DNA from: Thalassiosira profunda
Taxonomy: Eukaryota; Bacillariophyta; Thalassiosirophyceae; Thalassiosirales; Thalassiosiraceae
Direction: 5' to 3'
Length of the DNA: 46,021 nt
NCBI GenBank assembly: GCA_036939355.1
Contig: JALLAP010000089.1
Location: 1-46,021 of the forward strand
Positions 25,873 to 35,473 of the stretch are shown here, one piece after another. The notes under the pieces are model-generated. The model was not told the DNA's origin and ran no database searches. It was given only the letters and a program-made list of their open reading frames with translations. Each line of letters begins with the position of its first letter. Within the stretch, counting starts at the first letter, position 1. The position numbers and the translations under genes are program-made.

Positions 25873-26933
25873 ATGTCAGAATCTAGCGCAGCCGTCGACA
25901 GAGGCGACGATGCGGAGGACGACTGCCCACTCTGCCTGGAGCCATTGCCGCCTTTTTGGGCCATTGAGCGCCAGTCAAAGTTCATCTGCTGCGGGCAGCA
26001 AATGTGTGTCGACTGCAAGAATAAGCGGGACGCTGTCGTGCACGAGGCACGGGCCAGCGGCTCGTATGGCAGGCAGGAAGAGCAACTCGCCAACACTTGC
26101 CCACTCTGTCGGACCCCATTACCCAGAGGTGATCATGAAGAACAAACGAGGATGATAGAAAGCTTTGAGAAGGGCCAGCTGCCGCTCACATTGTACCGTG
26201 AATTGGCGCTGAATTATCTTCAAGGACGATATGGCGTGGGGAGAAACGTGGAGGGGGGTGCGGAGATATTGATGCTCGGCGCAAAGAAAGGAGACCCCAA
26301 TTGCCAATATGTCATTGGCTGCAGCTATTACGAGGGTTCGCATGGTTTGCCACAATCGACGACAGAAGCAAAGAAGTGGTGGCTGGCAGCTGCAGAACAG
26401 GGCCACTCAAAGGCCGAGTGCGGTCTTGCCTTGTTGATGAAGGAAGAGGGCAATGATGCCGATTTTCTGAAATACATGAGGGGTTCAGCATCGAAAGGCT
26501 ATGACATCGCATGCCACCATTTGGGTGCATTTTACTACAGAGGAGAGAATGGCCTCCAAAGATCTTCAGAAGAGGCGATCCGAGTGTTGTCACCAGCCGC
26601 GGAGAGAGGCCATGCAAACTCAATGAGCTTGCTGGGACGCATTTTGTGCCTACCAGATCCACAAGTACAGCCGCTCCTACTTTTGTGAAGGGAATGCATT
26701 GGCTTCGACTTGCCGCTACGACGGGAGATGAAGATGCCATCACAAAGATGAAAGCCGTGGAGGAGTGGGCGAGCAGGGGGTGCTTCATGTGCATCAAGAA
26801 TGCACCTCCAGATGAAATTTTCCTGCGATGCTCGAGGTGCCGCGCGGCGTGGTACTGCAGCAAGGACTGTCAGGTTCAGCACTGGAAGGCAGCAGAGGGT
26901 GGGCACAAGCAGCATTGCATCAAATGGGAATAG
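25873..26933 (+). pseudogene. RING-like/Sel1/MYND copy with one frameshift (copy I)
   Basis: Starts MSESSAAVDRGDDAEDD with CPLCLEPLPPFWA, ICCGQQMCVDC, CPLCRTP and Sel1 repeats (GDPNCQYVIGCSYYEGSHG, EAKKWWLAAAEQGHSKAE, SASKGYDIACHHLGAFYYRG). After CLPDPQVQP (about 26670) the frame runs into a stop at 26688, while TFVKGMHWLRLAATTGDEDA and a complete MYND (CFMC, RCSRCRAAWYCSKDCQ, HWK, GHKQHC) follow in another frame to 26933. One base change in length repairs it. It lacks the conserved leader: only seven bases separate its ATG from the broken end of copy H, so it may also lack a promoter. Confidence 0.85.
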
Positions 26934-27030
26934 TTGGGGGAATCGATGTGCAAGAGCGATCAGGCACCGGTGGATTCCTCCTAATTAGATGCAATTCTTT
27001 TCATGTATGCTACTCTTACTAGCTCCTCTT

Positions 27031-29493
27031 TCACTTCGTGTGACGACTCGACCACATGTCGCTGCACATCTCACGTTTTTGTATTCCACCGTAGTAACTC
27101 TCCCAATCTCGCATCGCCAGCATAACGGTTCTCCTCGATTGCGACCACTGCCCCACGCTCTTGAAGCCCTTCGGATGGCGAGCCGATAGGGCATCGATCT
27201 CCTCCCGCAAGCCTGTTTCGGGCGGAAGCCAGCAGTTCAGAGAATCCTGGCAGTGGGCGCTCGACAGGAGCTTGTCGTAGACCCTCCGCCAGCCCGGATC
27301 GCACAGGACCCATTTGGGGTTGATCGGAAACGTAAATCCCTCGTCGATTTTGGCAATGAGCAATTCCTGCAGCTCCTGCACCCCGACGCGCTTCCACTTG
27401 ATGTTGCCTGGCAGCGTATCCGAGATGACCAAGAACTCCTCGTCGATGTCCTGCGGGAAGAACCAGTTGAAACACTCCGCTCCGTGACGGACGCAGCCCG
27501 AATCTTGCAAACGCGATACCGCCACCTCGATGATTTCGTACGACTTAGGATCGCCGTTGCCGTACTTTGGCGTTGAAGGATGGTACCCGTCGCCCTTCTT
27601 CCGCGTCATGTCGATCCAAGCCTCCATCCAGCTGGCCTTCGACATGGACCTCGCTCGCTCGTCCAGTATGGCACCAATCATTTTGACCGACCATTGCACC
27701 AGCTCGACCTGTTCCGGAGGGATCTGCTCTCGGTACTTCACGCCGCGCGAGCCCAGCAAGAAGCAATCAAAGTCCGAAACCACCGGCTTTACGCCGCCAT
27801 TCTCCTCGTACGCCACCAGAAGCATCCGCGGCTCCATCGGGTTGCTCACCGACATTTGATACACCACCGCACGCGGCTCTTCCGGCGAGGGCTCTCGACG
27901 AATGGCATCAAAGTTCATTTCCATAAAGGCTGGCTCGGAGCTCCTCCCGACGTCCCACTCGGTGTCAGCCGGCCGCGAGCAATCCTGATTCACAACATAG
28001 GACTCCCAGAACAACCACTCGGAAACGTCGATGCCGTACACGGGGTTGCTTGGAGAGTCCGCGTACGCATCCACGAGCTCCAAGACCGTTTCCTCCGCGC
28101 TTCCACTCGCCCGTTGCGAGACAACCACATGGAAGTAGTCCAGGCGTTTCATCCGAGACTCGAGGAGGACGCTCAACATCGCCTCGTGCGCCTCGTCCCG
28201 GCCCTCCTCGCTCCTGTAGAAGATGCGCACCGTATTCTTTCCGCCCAGCACGTCCGCCTTGCATTCCTCCTTGTGCTCGTCCTCGTAGATTTGCACGAAG
28301 GGAACGAACGACGAGATGTTCCCCCGCTTGGCCGACTTTCCCTTGACGTCGAGGCCCTTTCCGGTTGCGACGCCCAGCATCATGTGTTTTATGGCCTCGT
28401 CGCTCGTGGGACGCCAGACGGTGAAGACGCTCGCCTTGTTGAAGAGGTGGGCGAGCGGGGACGCGGCCAGGTCCTCCTCCAGGGGCACCTCGCCTCCTTC
28501 CCTGAACACACAAACGAGAATATTTGTGTGAGGAACAAATAACCCAGACATAAAAGTGGACACATGATGTGCACATTCCACGCACCGGGCCACCTCGTCG
28601 AAGAACTTGCGAATCTGCCACCGCGGATCGCTGTGGTAAAAGCTCTCCAGCCACTCCCTCTCCGGCGTCTTGCTCGCGATGCTCAGCGCCTTCCGCAGGG
28701 TATGTTTTTGGTGCATCGCGTTGATCTTCATGACTGTCGGTCGATACCGCCGCGACGGACGGCGGGCCTCGTTCTTTTGGCGTTCCAATTCCTCGAACTC
28801 GGAGAGGCGGGCGTCGGGATCCATCCTGAGGAATTCGTGATCGTATTGATCAGACTTTTGACCGAGGGTGTTCTTCCGGAAGCGCGTGGTGTGGAGATCG
28901 ATGAGCCGGGCTATTTTTCCTTTTTTGCTCGCGTCGAGTCCGTCTTGACTGGATGCGAGGCGGTCGTGGAAGGCGTTGAGGCCCTCCAAGTGCTCAAGCT
29001 CGTTCTCCTCTTGGTTGAGGAGGCTCTTGTCGATGTCCGCAATGGCGCCTCGCTGCCGCCGGCGGCGGGGAGGGTTTCTAGCTGGCTCATCCTTTCGGGT
29101 ATTGTCGTCGCCCAGCTGCATCCGGAGCACGGAAGGAGCGGCGCCGAGAGGAGCGGGGATCGCATCGGAGCTGCGCAGGCTATCATCGACCAAACTGCGC
29201 AGGCTGTGATCCGTCAAAGTGCGCAGGCTCAAGTCGACGTCGTTGAAGCTGAGGGTCAGCGAGGCGGTCTCGTCGGACGCCGGAAGGCGAGGCTCCGCGC
29301 CGTCGTTCTTGGCGGCCATATTGGAAGCGGCGAGCGACCGGGCCGACCGGTTCGCGGTCCGGCTCGTGGAGTCGAGGCCCGGGGCGCCCTTGGGCGAGTT
29401 AGACCGCGGCCGGTCGGTGCCAAATTGATTCTGCATCGTATTCGTATCGTCGGGGTCGCGATTTGCAAATAATGAAAATGCCTCTCGCCACAT
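27031..29493 (-). CDS. Large protein of unknown function, diatom-type (2 exons)
   Basis: A continuous frame extends from beyond 29493, but the part upstream looks intergenic. I choose the ATG at 29491-29493; the ATG at 29436 is an alternative. A probable 84-bp intron (28502-28585) is in frame; removing it gives 792 residues and joins FFDEVAR to EGGEVPLEEDL. The N-terminal 250 residues are Ser/Arg/Asp-rich and probably disordered. The central and C-terminal parts are ordered, with WREPTSDEAIKH-like and Trp-rich segments, SDFDCFLLGSRGVKY, ELVQWSVKMIGAILDERARS, and a C-terminal block (GDPKSYEIIEVAVSRLQDSG, RHGAECFNWFFPQDIDEEFL). I recall this C-terminal type from lineage-specific diatom proteins but know no function. 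Tail-to-tail with copy I (97 bp). Confidence 0.65.
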   Translation of the reverse strand: MWREAFSLFANRDPDDTNTMQNQFGTDRPRSNSPKGAPGLDSTSRTANRSARSLAASNMAAKNDGAEPRLPASDETASLTLSFNDVDLSLRTLTDHSLRSLVDDSLRSSDAIPAPLGAAPSVLRMQLGDDNTRKDEPARNPPRRRRQRGAIADIDKSLLNQEENELEHLEGLNAFHDRLASSQDGLDASKKGKIARLIDLHTTRFRKNTLGQKSDQYDHEFLRMDPDARLSEFEELERQKNEARRPSRRYRPTVMKINAMHQKHTLRKALSIASKTPEREWLESFYHSDPRWQIRKFFDEVARCVECAHHVSTFMSGLFVPHTNILVCVFREGGEVPLEEDLAASPLAHLFNKASVFTVWRPTSDEAIKHMMLGVATGKGLDVKGKSAKRGNISSFVPFVQIYEDEHKEECKADVLGGKNTVRIFYRSEEGRDEAHEAMLSVLLESRMKRLDYFHVVVSQRASGSAEETVLELVDAYADSPSNPVYGIDVSEWLFWESYVVNQDCSRPADTEWDVGRSSEPAFMEMNFDAIRREPSPEEPRAVVYQMSVSNPMEPRMLLVAYEENGGVKPVVSDFDCFLLGSRGVKYREQIPPEQVELVQWSVKMIGAILDERARSMSKASWMEAWIDMTRKKGDGYHPSTPKYGNGDPKSYEIIEVAVSRLQDSGCVRHGAECFNWFFPQDIDEEFLVISDTLPGNIKWKRVGVQELQELLIAKIDEGFTFPINPKWVLCDPGWRRVYDKLLSSAHCQDSLNCWLPPETGLREEIDALSARHPKGFKSVGQWSQSRRTVMLAMRDWESYYGGIQKREMCSDMWSSRHTK
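28502..28585 (-). other. Probable in-frame intron (84 bp)
   Basis: On the minus strand it starts GTGCGTGG and ends GTGTTCAG. It is AT-rich compared with its flanks, 84 bp long (28 codons, no stop), and encodes the odd peptide CVECAHHVSTFMSGLFVPHT. Its size matches the other introns here, and it contains GCACATCATGTG as do two of them. Confidence 0.7.
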
Positions 29494-29963
29494 CACCTTC
29501 GATTTATGCACCGTTGCGAGAGAACATGTGTAATAGGATAGCTGCCGCGAGGAATGAACCGGCCACCCCACCGACGCGGGTACAAAACTGCTGCGCCCGA
29601 GCGAACGCACTGCCGACAAAAGTTGGGCGGGCGGGCCGGGCTGGCACATCTTGCAGGTCCAAGACTCCTCAAGCAGAAGATGAGCCCTACGTACGTAGGA
29701 ATAGGTATCTCTTAGATTCAAGTGACATTGCGACAATTTGGTGCCGGGTTTAGTCCGAGGGCCGAGCGTCGAATGAAGAAGTGGGCGCCCAGCCGCCAAG
29801 CCAAGCAAGTCCTCAACCTCAGCCCTTGCCGCGCGGCCCGCCTCTTCCGGGCCCGCTCTTGCGCTCTTGCCCCTTAGGTATGTGAGCGTCGAGCACCCTC
29901 TCTCTAGTGAAGATTGGCTCAAAGGCGGCTATTCTTCACACTGTGCCCGATCAATCATCAATC
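29494..29963. promoter_or_regulatory. Divergent region between the 27031 gene and copy J
   Basis: No convincing coding signal, although the minus frame is open. It contains a perfect 14-bp palindrome, CCTACGTACGTAGG (29686-29699). The conserved GAGGTGCACCTC leader found before other family copies is absent from the J side. Confidence 0.45.
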
Positions 29964-31013
29964 ATGTCAGAATCAGCCGTCGCCCGTGTGGAGGACGACT
30001 GCCCAATCTGCCAGGAGCCCCTGCCGCCCTTTTGGGACTGGGCGCGTCGACCGGTGGCCGTCTGCTGTGGCAAGGCGATATGCAAAAACTGCAGGGAGAA
30101 GCGGGATGCTGTTGTGCAGAGGGCGATCGCTGAAGGATCGTTTGGCAGGCAGGAAGAACAGCTCAGCAACACTTGCCCACTTTGTCGGACCCCATTACCC
30201 AAAAGTGATCACGACGAACAAACGAGGATGCTAGACAAATTTGAGAAGGGCAATCTGCCACTGCACATGTATTCCGGCTTAGGAATGTATTTCATCGAGG
30301 GGACACAGAGGGTAGAGGTGAACGTGGAAAGGGGCATCGAAATATTGAGGCTTGGTGCAAACAAGGGAGACCCCAATTGCCAATACATGATCGGCCGCAG
30401 ATATTACGGGGGGTGGGATGGTTTGCCGAAATCGACAACCAAAGCAAAGAAGTGGTTGGTGGCCGCGACTGAACAGGGTCACGCCATCGCCGAGTACAAT
30501 CTTGCATTAATGTCGAGAGACGAGGGGAATGATGCTGAGTACTTGCGTTATCTGAGGGGGTCCGTATCGAAAGGCTGCAACGGGGCATGTTACAACTTTG
30601 GCGTAGATTACTACGAAGGCAAGTGCGGCCTCCGAAGATCCTCAGAAGAGGCAATTCGCATATTGACACCCGCCGCGGAAAGAGGAGATGCGGCGTGTAT
30701 GGGCTTGCTGGGGCGCTTTATGTGCTGTCCAGAACCAGACACGATGATCGTAAGCAAACCCAATTTCACGAAGGGAGTGCACTGGGTTCGTCGGGCAGCT
30801 GAGAAGGGAGATCAGGATTCCATATCAAATTTGAGACAAATTGAGGAGGTGGCAAGCGGCATGTGCTTCAGATGCAACAAGGAAGCGCCTCCTGAGAAAT
30901 CATTACTTCGATGCTCGAGGTGCCGCGCAGCGTGGTACTGCAGCAAGGACTGTCAGAGGCGGCACTGGAAGGCGGTGGCAGGGCACAAACAATTTTGCAT
31001 CAAATGGGAATAG
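29964..31013 (+). CDS. RING-like/Sel1/MYND protein, intact (copy J)
   Basis: Intact 349-residue member starting MSESAVARVEDD. RING-like: CPICQEPLPPFWD, VCCGKAICKNC, CPLCRTP. Sel1 repeats: GDPNCQYMIGRRYYGGWDG, AKKWLVAATEQGHAIAEYN, SVSKGCNGACYNFGVDYYEG, EEAIRILTPAAERGDAACM. The MYND finger is CFRC, LRCSRCRAAWYCSKDCQ, HWKAVAGHKQFC. It has a shorter acidic N-terminus than D-G and does not carry the palindromic leader, so it may be expressed from a different promoter. Its RING segment and linker are closest to copy I (LPKSDHDEQTRM against LPRGDHEEQTRM). Tail-to-tail with the ankyrin-BTB gene, 50 bp between stops. Confidence 0.88.
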   Translation: MSESAVARVEDDCPICQEPLPPFWDWARRPVAVCCGKAICKNCREKRDAVVQRAIAEGSFGRQEEQLSNTCPLCRTPLPKSDHDEQTRMLDKFEKGNLPLHMYSGLGMYFIEGTQRVEVNVERGIEILRLGANKGDPNCQYMIGRRYYGGWDGLPKSTTKAKKWLVAATEQGHAIAEYNLALMSRDEGNDAEYLRYLRGSVSKGCNGACYNFGVDYYEGKCGLRRSSEEAIRILTPAAERGDAACMGLLGRFMCCPEPDTMIVSKPNFTKGVHWVRRAAEKGDQDSISNLRQIEEVASGMCFRCNKEAPPEKSLLRCSRCRAAWYCSKDCQRRHWKAVAGHKQFCIKWE

Positions 31014-31063
31014 CCAAGGAGCAAAATGAGCTGAGATAAAAGCTTGTGTGTAGATATATATGC

Positions 31064-34000
31064 CTAGTCCTTGAATGGACTTGATGCAAGCTCGTCCAAG
31101 CAGGTTCGGAGCAAAAGGATTGCATCGTCATCGTAGCCAATTCGACCTTCGGTGCCGAAGGCGCCATCCTCCTCACCAGCATCATTGTTGCTGCTCGAAT
31201 GACGCAAGTACGAATCGCTCTTGACAACCGACGGAAAGTCACGCAGCATTGTGTGAACCGCCGCCATTTTCGCCGCTGCAAAGGGCGCGGAGATGCCTTC
31301 TGGGGCGGCGTCTCGTTTTGTCGCCATCTTCCGACAGGCGGACGTGGGCATGCACACCATTGACTCCTCCTCGATGGTCGAATGTGATACACAAAACTTC
31401 AGCGCATAAGACCCTTCCTCGCAAGAGGACTGCTCTAGCTGCTGCGCGACGGCAAGTACATCCAAAGCAGTGCCCGGTGTGACGAGATCGCTTGGATTTG
31501 ACGTCAATGCAAGCAACGATGTTTTGTAGGAGTAAACTCCGACCGGTTCGCAATGCATTGCCAGGTCATCATCGTTCAGATCTTTCTTTGCGTTCTCGAG
31601 ACATTGGCGTTGGACAGGGCACTCGATCTGATCGCACGGAGTGATGGTCCCTCCGCAACAATGAGGGCAGAGGCACAGGCTCCTTGTTGAGTAAGGCGAC
31701 GTTTGCGCAAGCAGACGCATTTCGCATTCCAGCAACAACGACGGGCACAGGTACTCTTCGGCCACCAACGCCATCTCCAGCAGTTGGTTGCATTGCTTGA
31801 GCGGCGACGTCATCAGACCAAGCGCAATGGATCCGTGGTAGCAGTGACACAAAAGCATCTTTGCGGCCAACAACGGAAGGTCCACGTGTACCGATAACAG
31901 AAACGGAGATTCCTCTTCGCCATTGTCCGTAAACCGAATTTGCGCCGCGAGCTTGCCACTTCCGGCGGAGACGATGGATTTGTGGGCCAGCAGCTGTTTG
32001 CCCTCAGCGACGAGATAGAATTCATCCTCGGCAAGATCGTGATTTGGAGTGTCGTGTGCGCTCGTATTCTGGAGTGCCGAGCAGATCGCATTGGATTGTG
32101 AATGCGAGCGAAACCACGGCAGATTTGCTAGCACATGGCTCCATTCCATGAAGTTCGCCGCCGCATCACCGTAAGGCACTTTCTCCCCAGCTACCTTCTG
32201 TGTGGCTTTGTTTGGGACGATGAACTGTGGAAACGATGCCTCCAGATGGACGTCTGGTGAATTGTCTTTTGCCGATGGTTGAGGTGCCAAACGTGATAAC
32301 GAGAGGCATTTCTCCAACCAGTGCATTGCATTCTGGGACAGCTTGCGAGGCGGTGAAGTGGGAGAAAGAGTCGAGCGCCCTCGCCGGTACAAGAGGATGG
32401 CGCATCTTCCGTAGTCATCGGCTGATATCGAACTGTCGTCCCAGAGCAAGAACAAAGCAGTCACGAGAGCTGCGTCGACTGACAAATGCACGACGTCTGC
32501 AGGAATAGATGTGAGCTTCGAAAGGTTGCGCTCGGACAGAGAGCACGTGATACGCACCGTCCTCTTTTTCTTCGAGCAGTCGAAAGTAGGACTCGGGTTG
32601 CGATCGCAGGAGGGGGTCATTCCTTCGCCGGGTCTTCAATTCCGACAAAGCGTTCGAGTAGCAATCTACCATGCATCGGAGAGCTTTTGCGTCTCTGCCT
32701 CGAACTGCGGCCACCAGCGGCGTATCCTCCTGAGGCGCCTTTCCCTTTAGATCGCTCGGCAGATGCGTGTGCTGCTTTCCACCCAAAAGCACAGAAACGG
32801 AGAGATGCGGGTTGGCACCTCCCTGTTCAATCAACAAACGAATGATCTCGTGGGCACTTTCTGAGCCTTCGCCAGCAGTGTCAGCCAGTCGATAGATTAC
32901 CTCCAAAAGCGCGCGGTTCGTCTGGAATGAAGCCGATTAGGTGGAGAGTTGACGTCAGTGGTGATATGCGCGAGGCCAAACTAGCACCGAACAAAACCTA
33001 CCTCGTTGTCACTTTTCCCGCCCATTTCCGGACCCGATGCGTCGTAAGCAACCCCCAGCAGAAGGTTCACCATATCAACAGAGCCGTTGGATGCCGCCAC
33101 GACCAACGGGCAGCCAGCAAACCAGGACGAATACTCGAGACCAAGGCGAGCTGTCAGCAGATGCAGGACAATCTCGTTACTGGGCATCGGCGGGTCATGA
33201 GAGTGGGGAAACAGGTGAGATTCATCAAGGTTGCACGAAGAAGAAAGAGAATGAACGTACGCATCTGCCGCCACAGCAGCCAGAAACGGGGTGTGCCCAT
33301 TGCCATCCTTGGCATCTAGCGCTTTTGATATCTTCACGCCCGGTGCGTCCTTTTGATCGAGCAGACGCTCTACCAGCCTCAGGTCTCCCCGGGAGCACGC
33401 AAGGTGAAGGACGTTTTGGCCTCGACGATTGGTCAACAAGAGCGCTCTCTTATGCATCGCTGGCGGAGTGTACCGAAGGAGCGTGTCGATTGCCTCCACG
33501 CAAACTGATGTGGTGCCATGCTCTAGACCATCATCATCGAAGTCGTCGACGCTCGATCTTCCCAAGCAACAGAAATGAAATGCAGTATTGCCTCCTTTCC
33601 TCTCCCTGCGATCCAGCTTTGGGGAAGCAGCGCACAGCAACGCCTGAATGCAGCTTGCATGACCGAGCTCGCACGCCAGCATGAGCGGCGTCCGGCCAAA
33701 CGAGTCCTCTTCCTCTCCCTTGCCGCTGAACCTCGAGCCAGTGGTCGACGTTTCCGTGCACAGAATGCGAACGGCCCAGGGAAGATTCCTATAGATGGCG
33801 AGCTGGAGCGGGGTCAGCGAGGATATGTCCGCCGAGAGGAGATCCGCAGCATCATCCAATAATACGTTGCATTGATCGTTGGCCCCGAGCTTGCAAAGAT
33901 CCGACAAACCAACTCTCTGCCTCTTCCACCTGGTCACATCTGCGTCCTGCATTGACAAGAGCCTGCTCAGCACCACTTCGGCGTCCGACTGCTCGTTCAC

Positions 34001-35422
34001 ACCGTTGAAACTCTGCAACGGAGCTCCGGCATCGCAGCCGAATGCAATGTTGTAAACAGCGCAGTGGAGCGGATACGGGGATTGCACGCACACCTTCTCC
34101 AACTCCAAAATGGATTGCGATACCGTCGACGACATCGACCCCTGCCCTGATTTTGCGGTGGGCATCTCGTCGAAGGGCGTGTTCATGGAGGCCGACGGCA
34201 CGGACTGCACCGGTTTGTAGCTCAGACTTTCCTCAGACGACGAGGACGAAAAAATAGACGAATCCGTGTCGGACGATAAATCTTCGGAAGCACAACTGTC
34301 GGACTCTTTGTCGTCTCGCCGCCCCTCCTTGCTCTTCGCCTCCTCGCGCTGCCTCCGCCGCGTTTTCATGGCCTCCCACAGCCGTTCCCTCATTTTGGAG
34401 ACCTCCGCCCCGCTCCACTTGGACCTCGTGTTGGGCAGTGCCAAGGGCCGAGGTTCGTGCTGAGAAGGTTGCAAGGCATTCATGGTAGATGCCCGGCCAT
34501 TATCCTCTTCCCCCGGCAAAAGGCCCTCCACACTCTTCGAAGAGTCCACCTCTTCGTCAGGTTCGTGCAACGATCTCGATGTGAGCGTCGTCAACCTCAC
34601 CCCCGGCCATTGGCCCGCCTCCCCTCGTTGTTGCTTCTCCCATAACTGCTGCCGGCGCTCCATATCCAGAGACGAAGCGAGCTTGGCCGCCAAGCACTCC
34701 TCGTCCCACGGGGTATCGGCGTCCTCGCCATCTTTTGCCGAAGAGGAATCAGCACGGGCGGATAGAGATGGGAAACTGTCCCCATTTAGGTTCAGGTCCC
34801 GATCATTCTTGGCAATCCCGTCCGCTGCGGCAAAAGCTGCCTCCGATGGATCTCTCCCGAGTGAAAGTGAACCGGAATGGTTGCGTCTCCGGCCCTTGTG
34901 TTTTCGATGGCGATCCGATGCTCTTCTTCTCCCCTCAAATTCATATCCCCCGTTGCTGCTAGTTCTCCCCGCTTCATATAACACATGAGTTGCATCTTGT
35001 TCTTGCTTTGGTGGCTGCTTTTTCCTCTGTCTCTGATGCCGCCCACCGCTTGGTGCAGGTTGCATGCCAGTGGAGAGTGCATGATTTGATGTCCGCGTGA
35101 ATTCATCGTGGGGATGCAGCGTGCTCCCACCGGCATCAGGCCCCTCACCCATCATTGTTTCACCATCGCCACCCGTCTGCCTGGGCCTCCGTCGTCTCTG
35201 CCGCGGCATCTGCTTCTGCTGCTGGCACCTCCCCCGCTCCTCGCTCGACGCCAACCTTCCACCATCTGCATCGTTGCAGTTGCTCCCCGCCGCGCGTCGC
35301 GTCCGCCGCCCCCGTCGCCGCCCATCGTCCACCAGCAGCGCCGGCGGGGCAGGCGCCCCCGCGGCGGCCGAGGGGACGAACGGCGCGGCGTCGGGGTTCA
35401 TCTGTTCCTGCCTCGCTGCCAC
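31064..35422 (-). CDS. Ankyrin-repeat and BTB-domain protein (4 exons)
   Basis: Exons on the minus strand: 35422-33261, 33179-33002, 32921-32558 and 32496-31064. The introns (33180-33260, 32922-33001, 32497-32557) all have GT-AG borders and consistent phases, giving 1378 residues. The first about 450 residues are Arg/Ser/Glu-rich and probably disordered. Ankyrin repeats follow (LTPLQLAIYRNLPWAVRILC, GRTPLMLACELGHASCIQAL, GQNVLHLACSRGDLRLVERL, GHTPFLAAVAADA joined by splicing to NEIVLHLL, PLVVAASNGSVDMVNLLL, DTPLVAAVRGRDAKALRCM). Exon 4 carries a BTB-like domain (EFYLVAEGKQLLAHKSIVSA, LEMALVAEEYLCPSLLLECE). Ankyrin-BTB proteins commonly act as Cullin-3 substrate adaptors; this is inference. 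The ATG at 35399-35401 is an alternative start. Copy K ends only 51 bp upstream. Confidence 0.78.
32497..32557 (-). other. Intron 3 of the ankyrin-BTB gene
   Basis: GTGCGT donor, CCTGCAG acceptor, 61 bp, phase 1. Splicing turns two overlapping frames into one: LLEEKED joins DVVHLSVDAALVTALFLLW. Confidence 0.8.
32922..33001 (-). other. Intron 2 of the ankyrin-BTB gene
   Basis: GTAGGT donor, TTCCAG acceptor, 80 bp, phase 0. It contains an in-frame stop that would otherwise end the ankyrin frame; splicing joins GGKSDNE to TNRALLEVIYRL. Confidence 0.82.
33180..33260 (-). other. Intron 1 of the ankyrin-BTB gene, in frame
   Basis: GTACGT donor, GCCCAG acceptor, 81 bp, no stop. Removing it brings GHTPFLAAVAADA next to NEIVLHLLTARL, which restores an ordinary ankyrin-repeat spacing; leaving it inserts 27 Ser/His/Pro-rich residues into the repeat. 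Confidence 0.7.
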
Positions 35423-35473
35423 CGAGCTTTACAAAGTGGTAGGACGTACAATAGTAGGTATCTAGGTTTTCAG

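Noticed and set aside
29494..29922. N-terminal extension of the 27031 gene to 29922
   Set aside because: The extra 143 codons cross a palindrome-rich promoter-like region and lack ordered sequence; the ATG at 29493 (or 29436) is more plausible.
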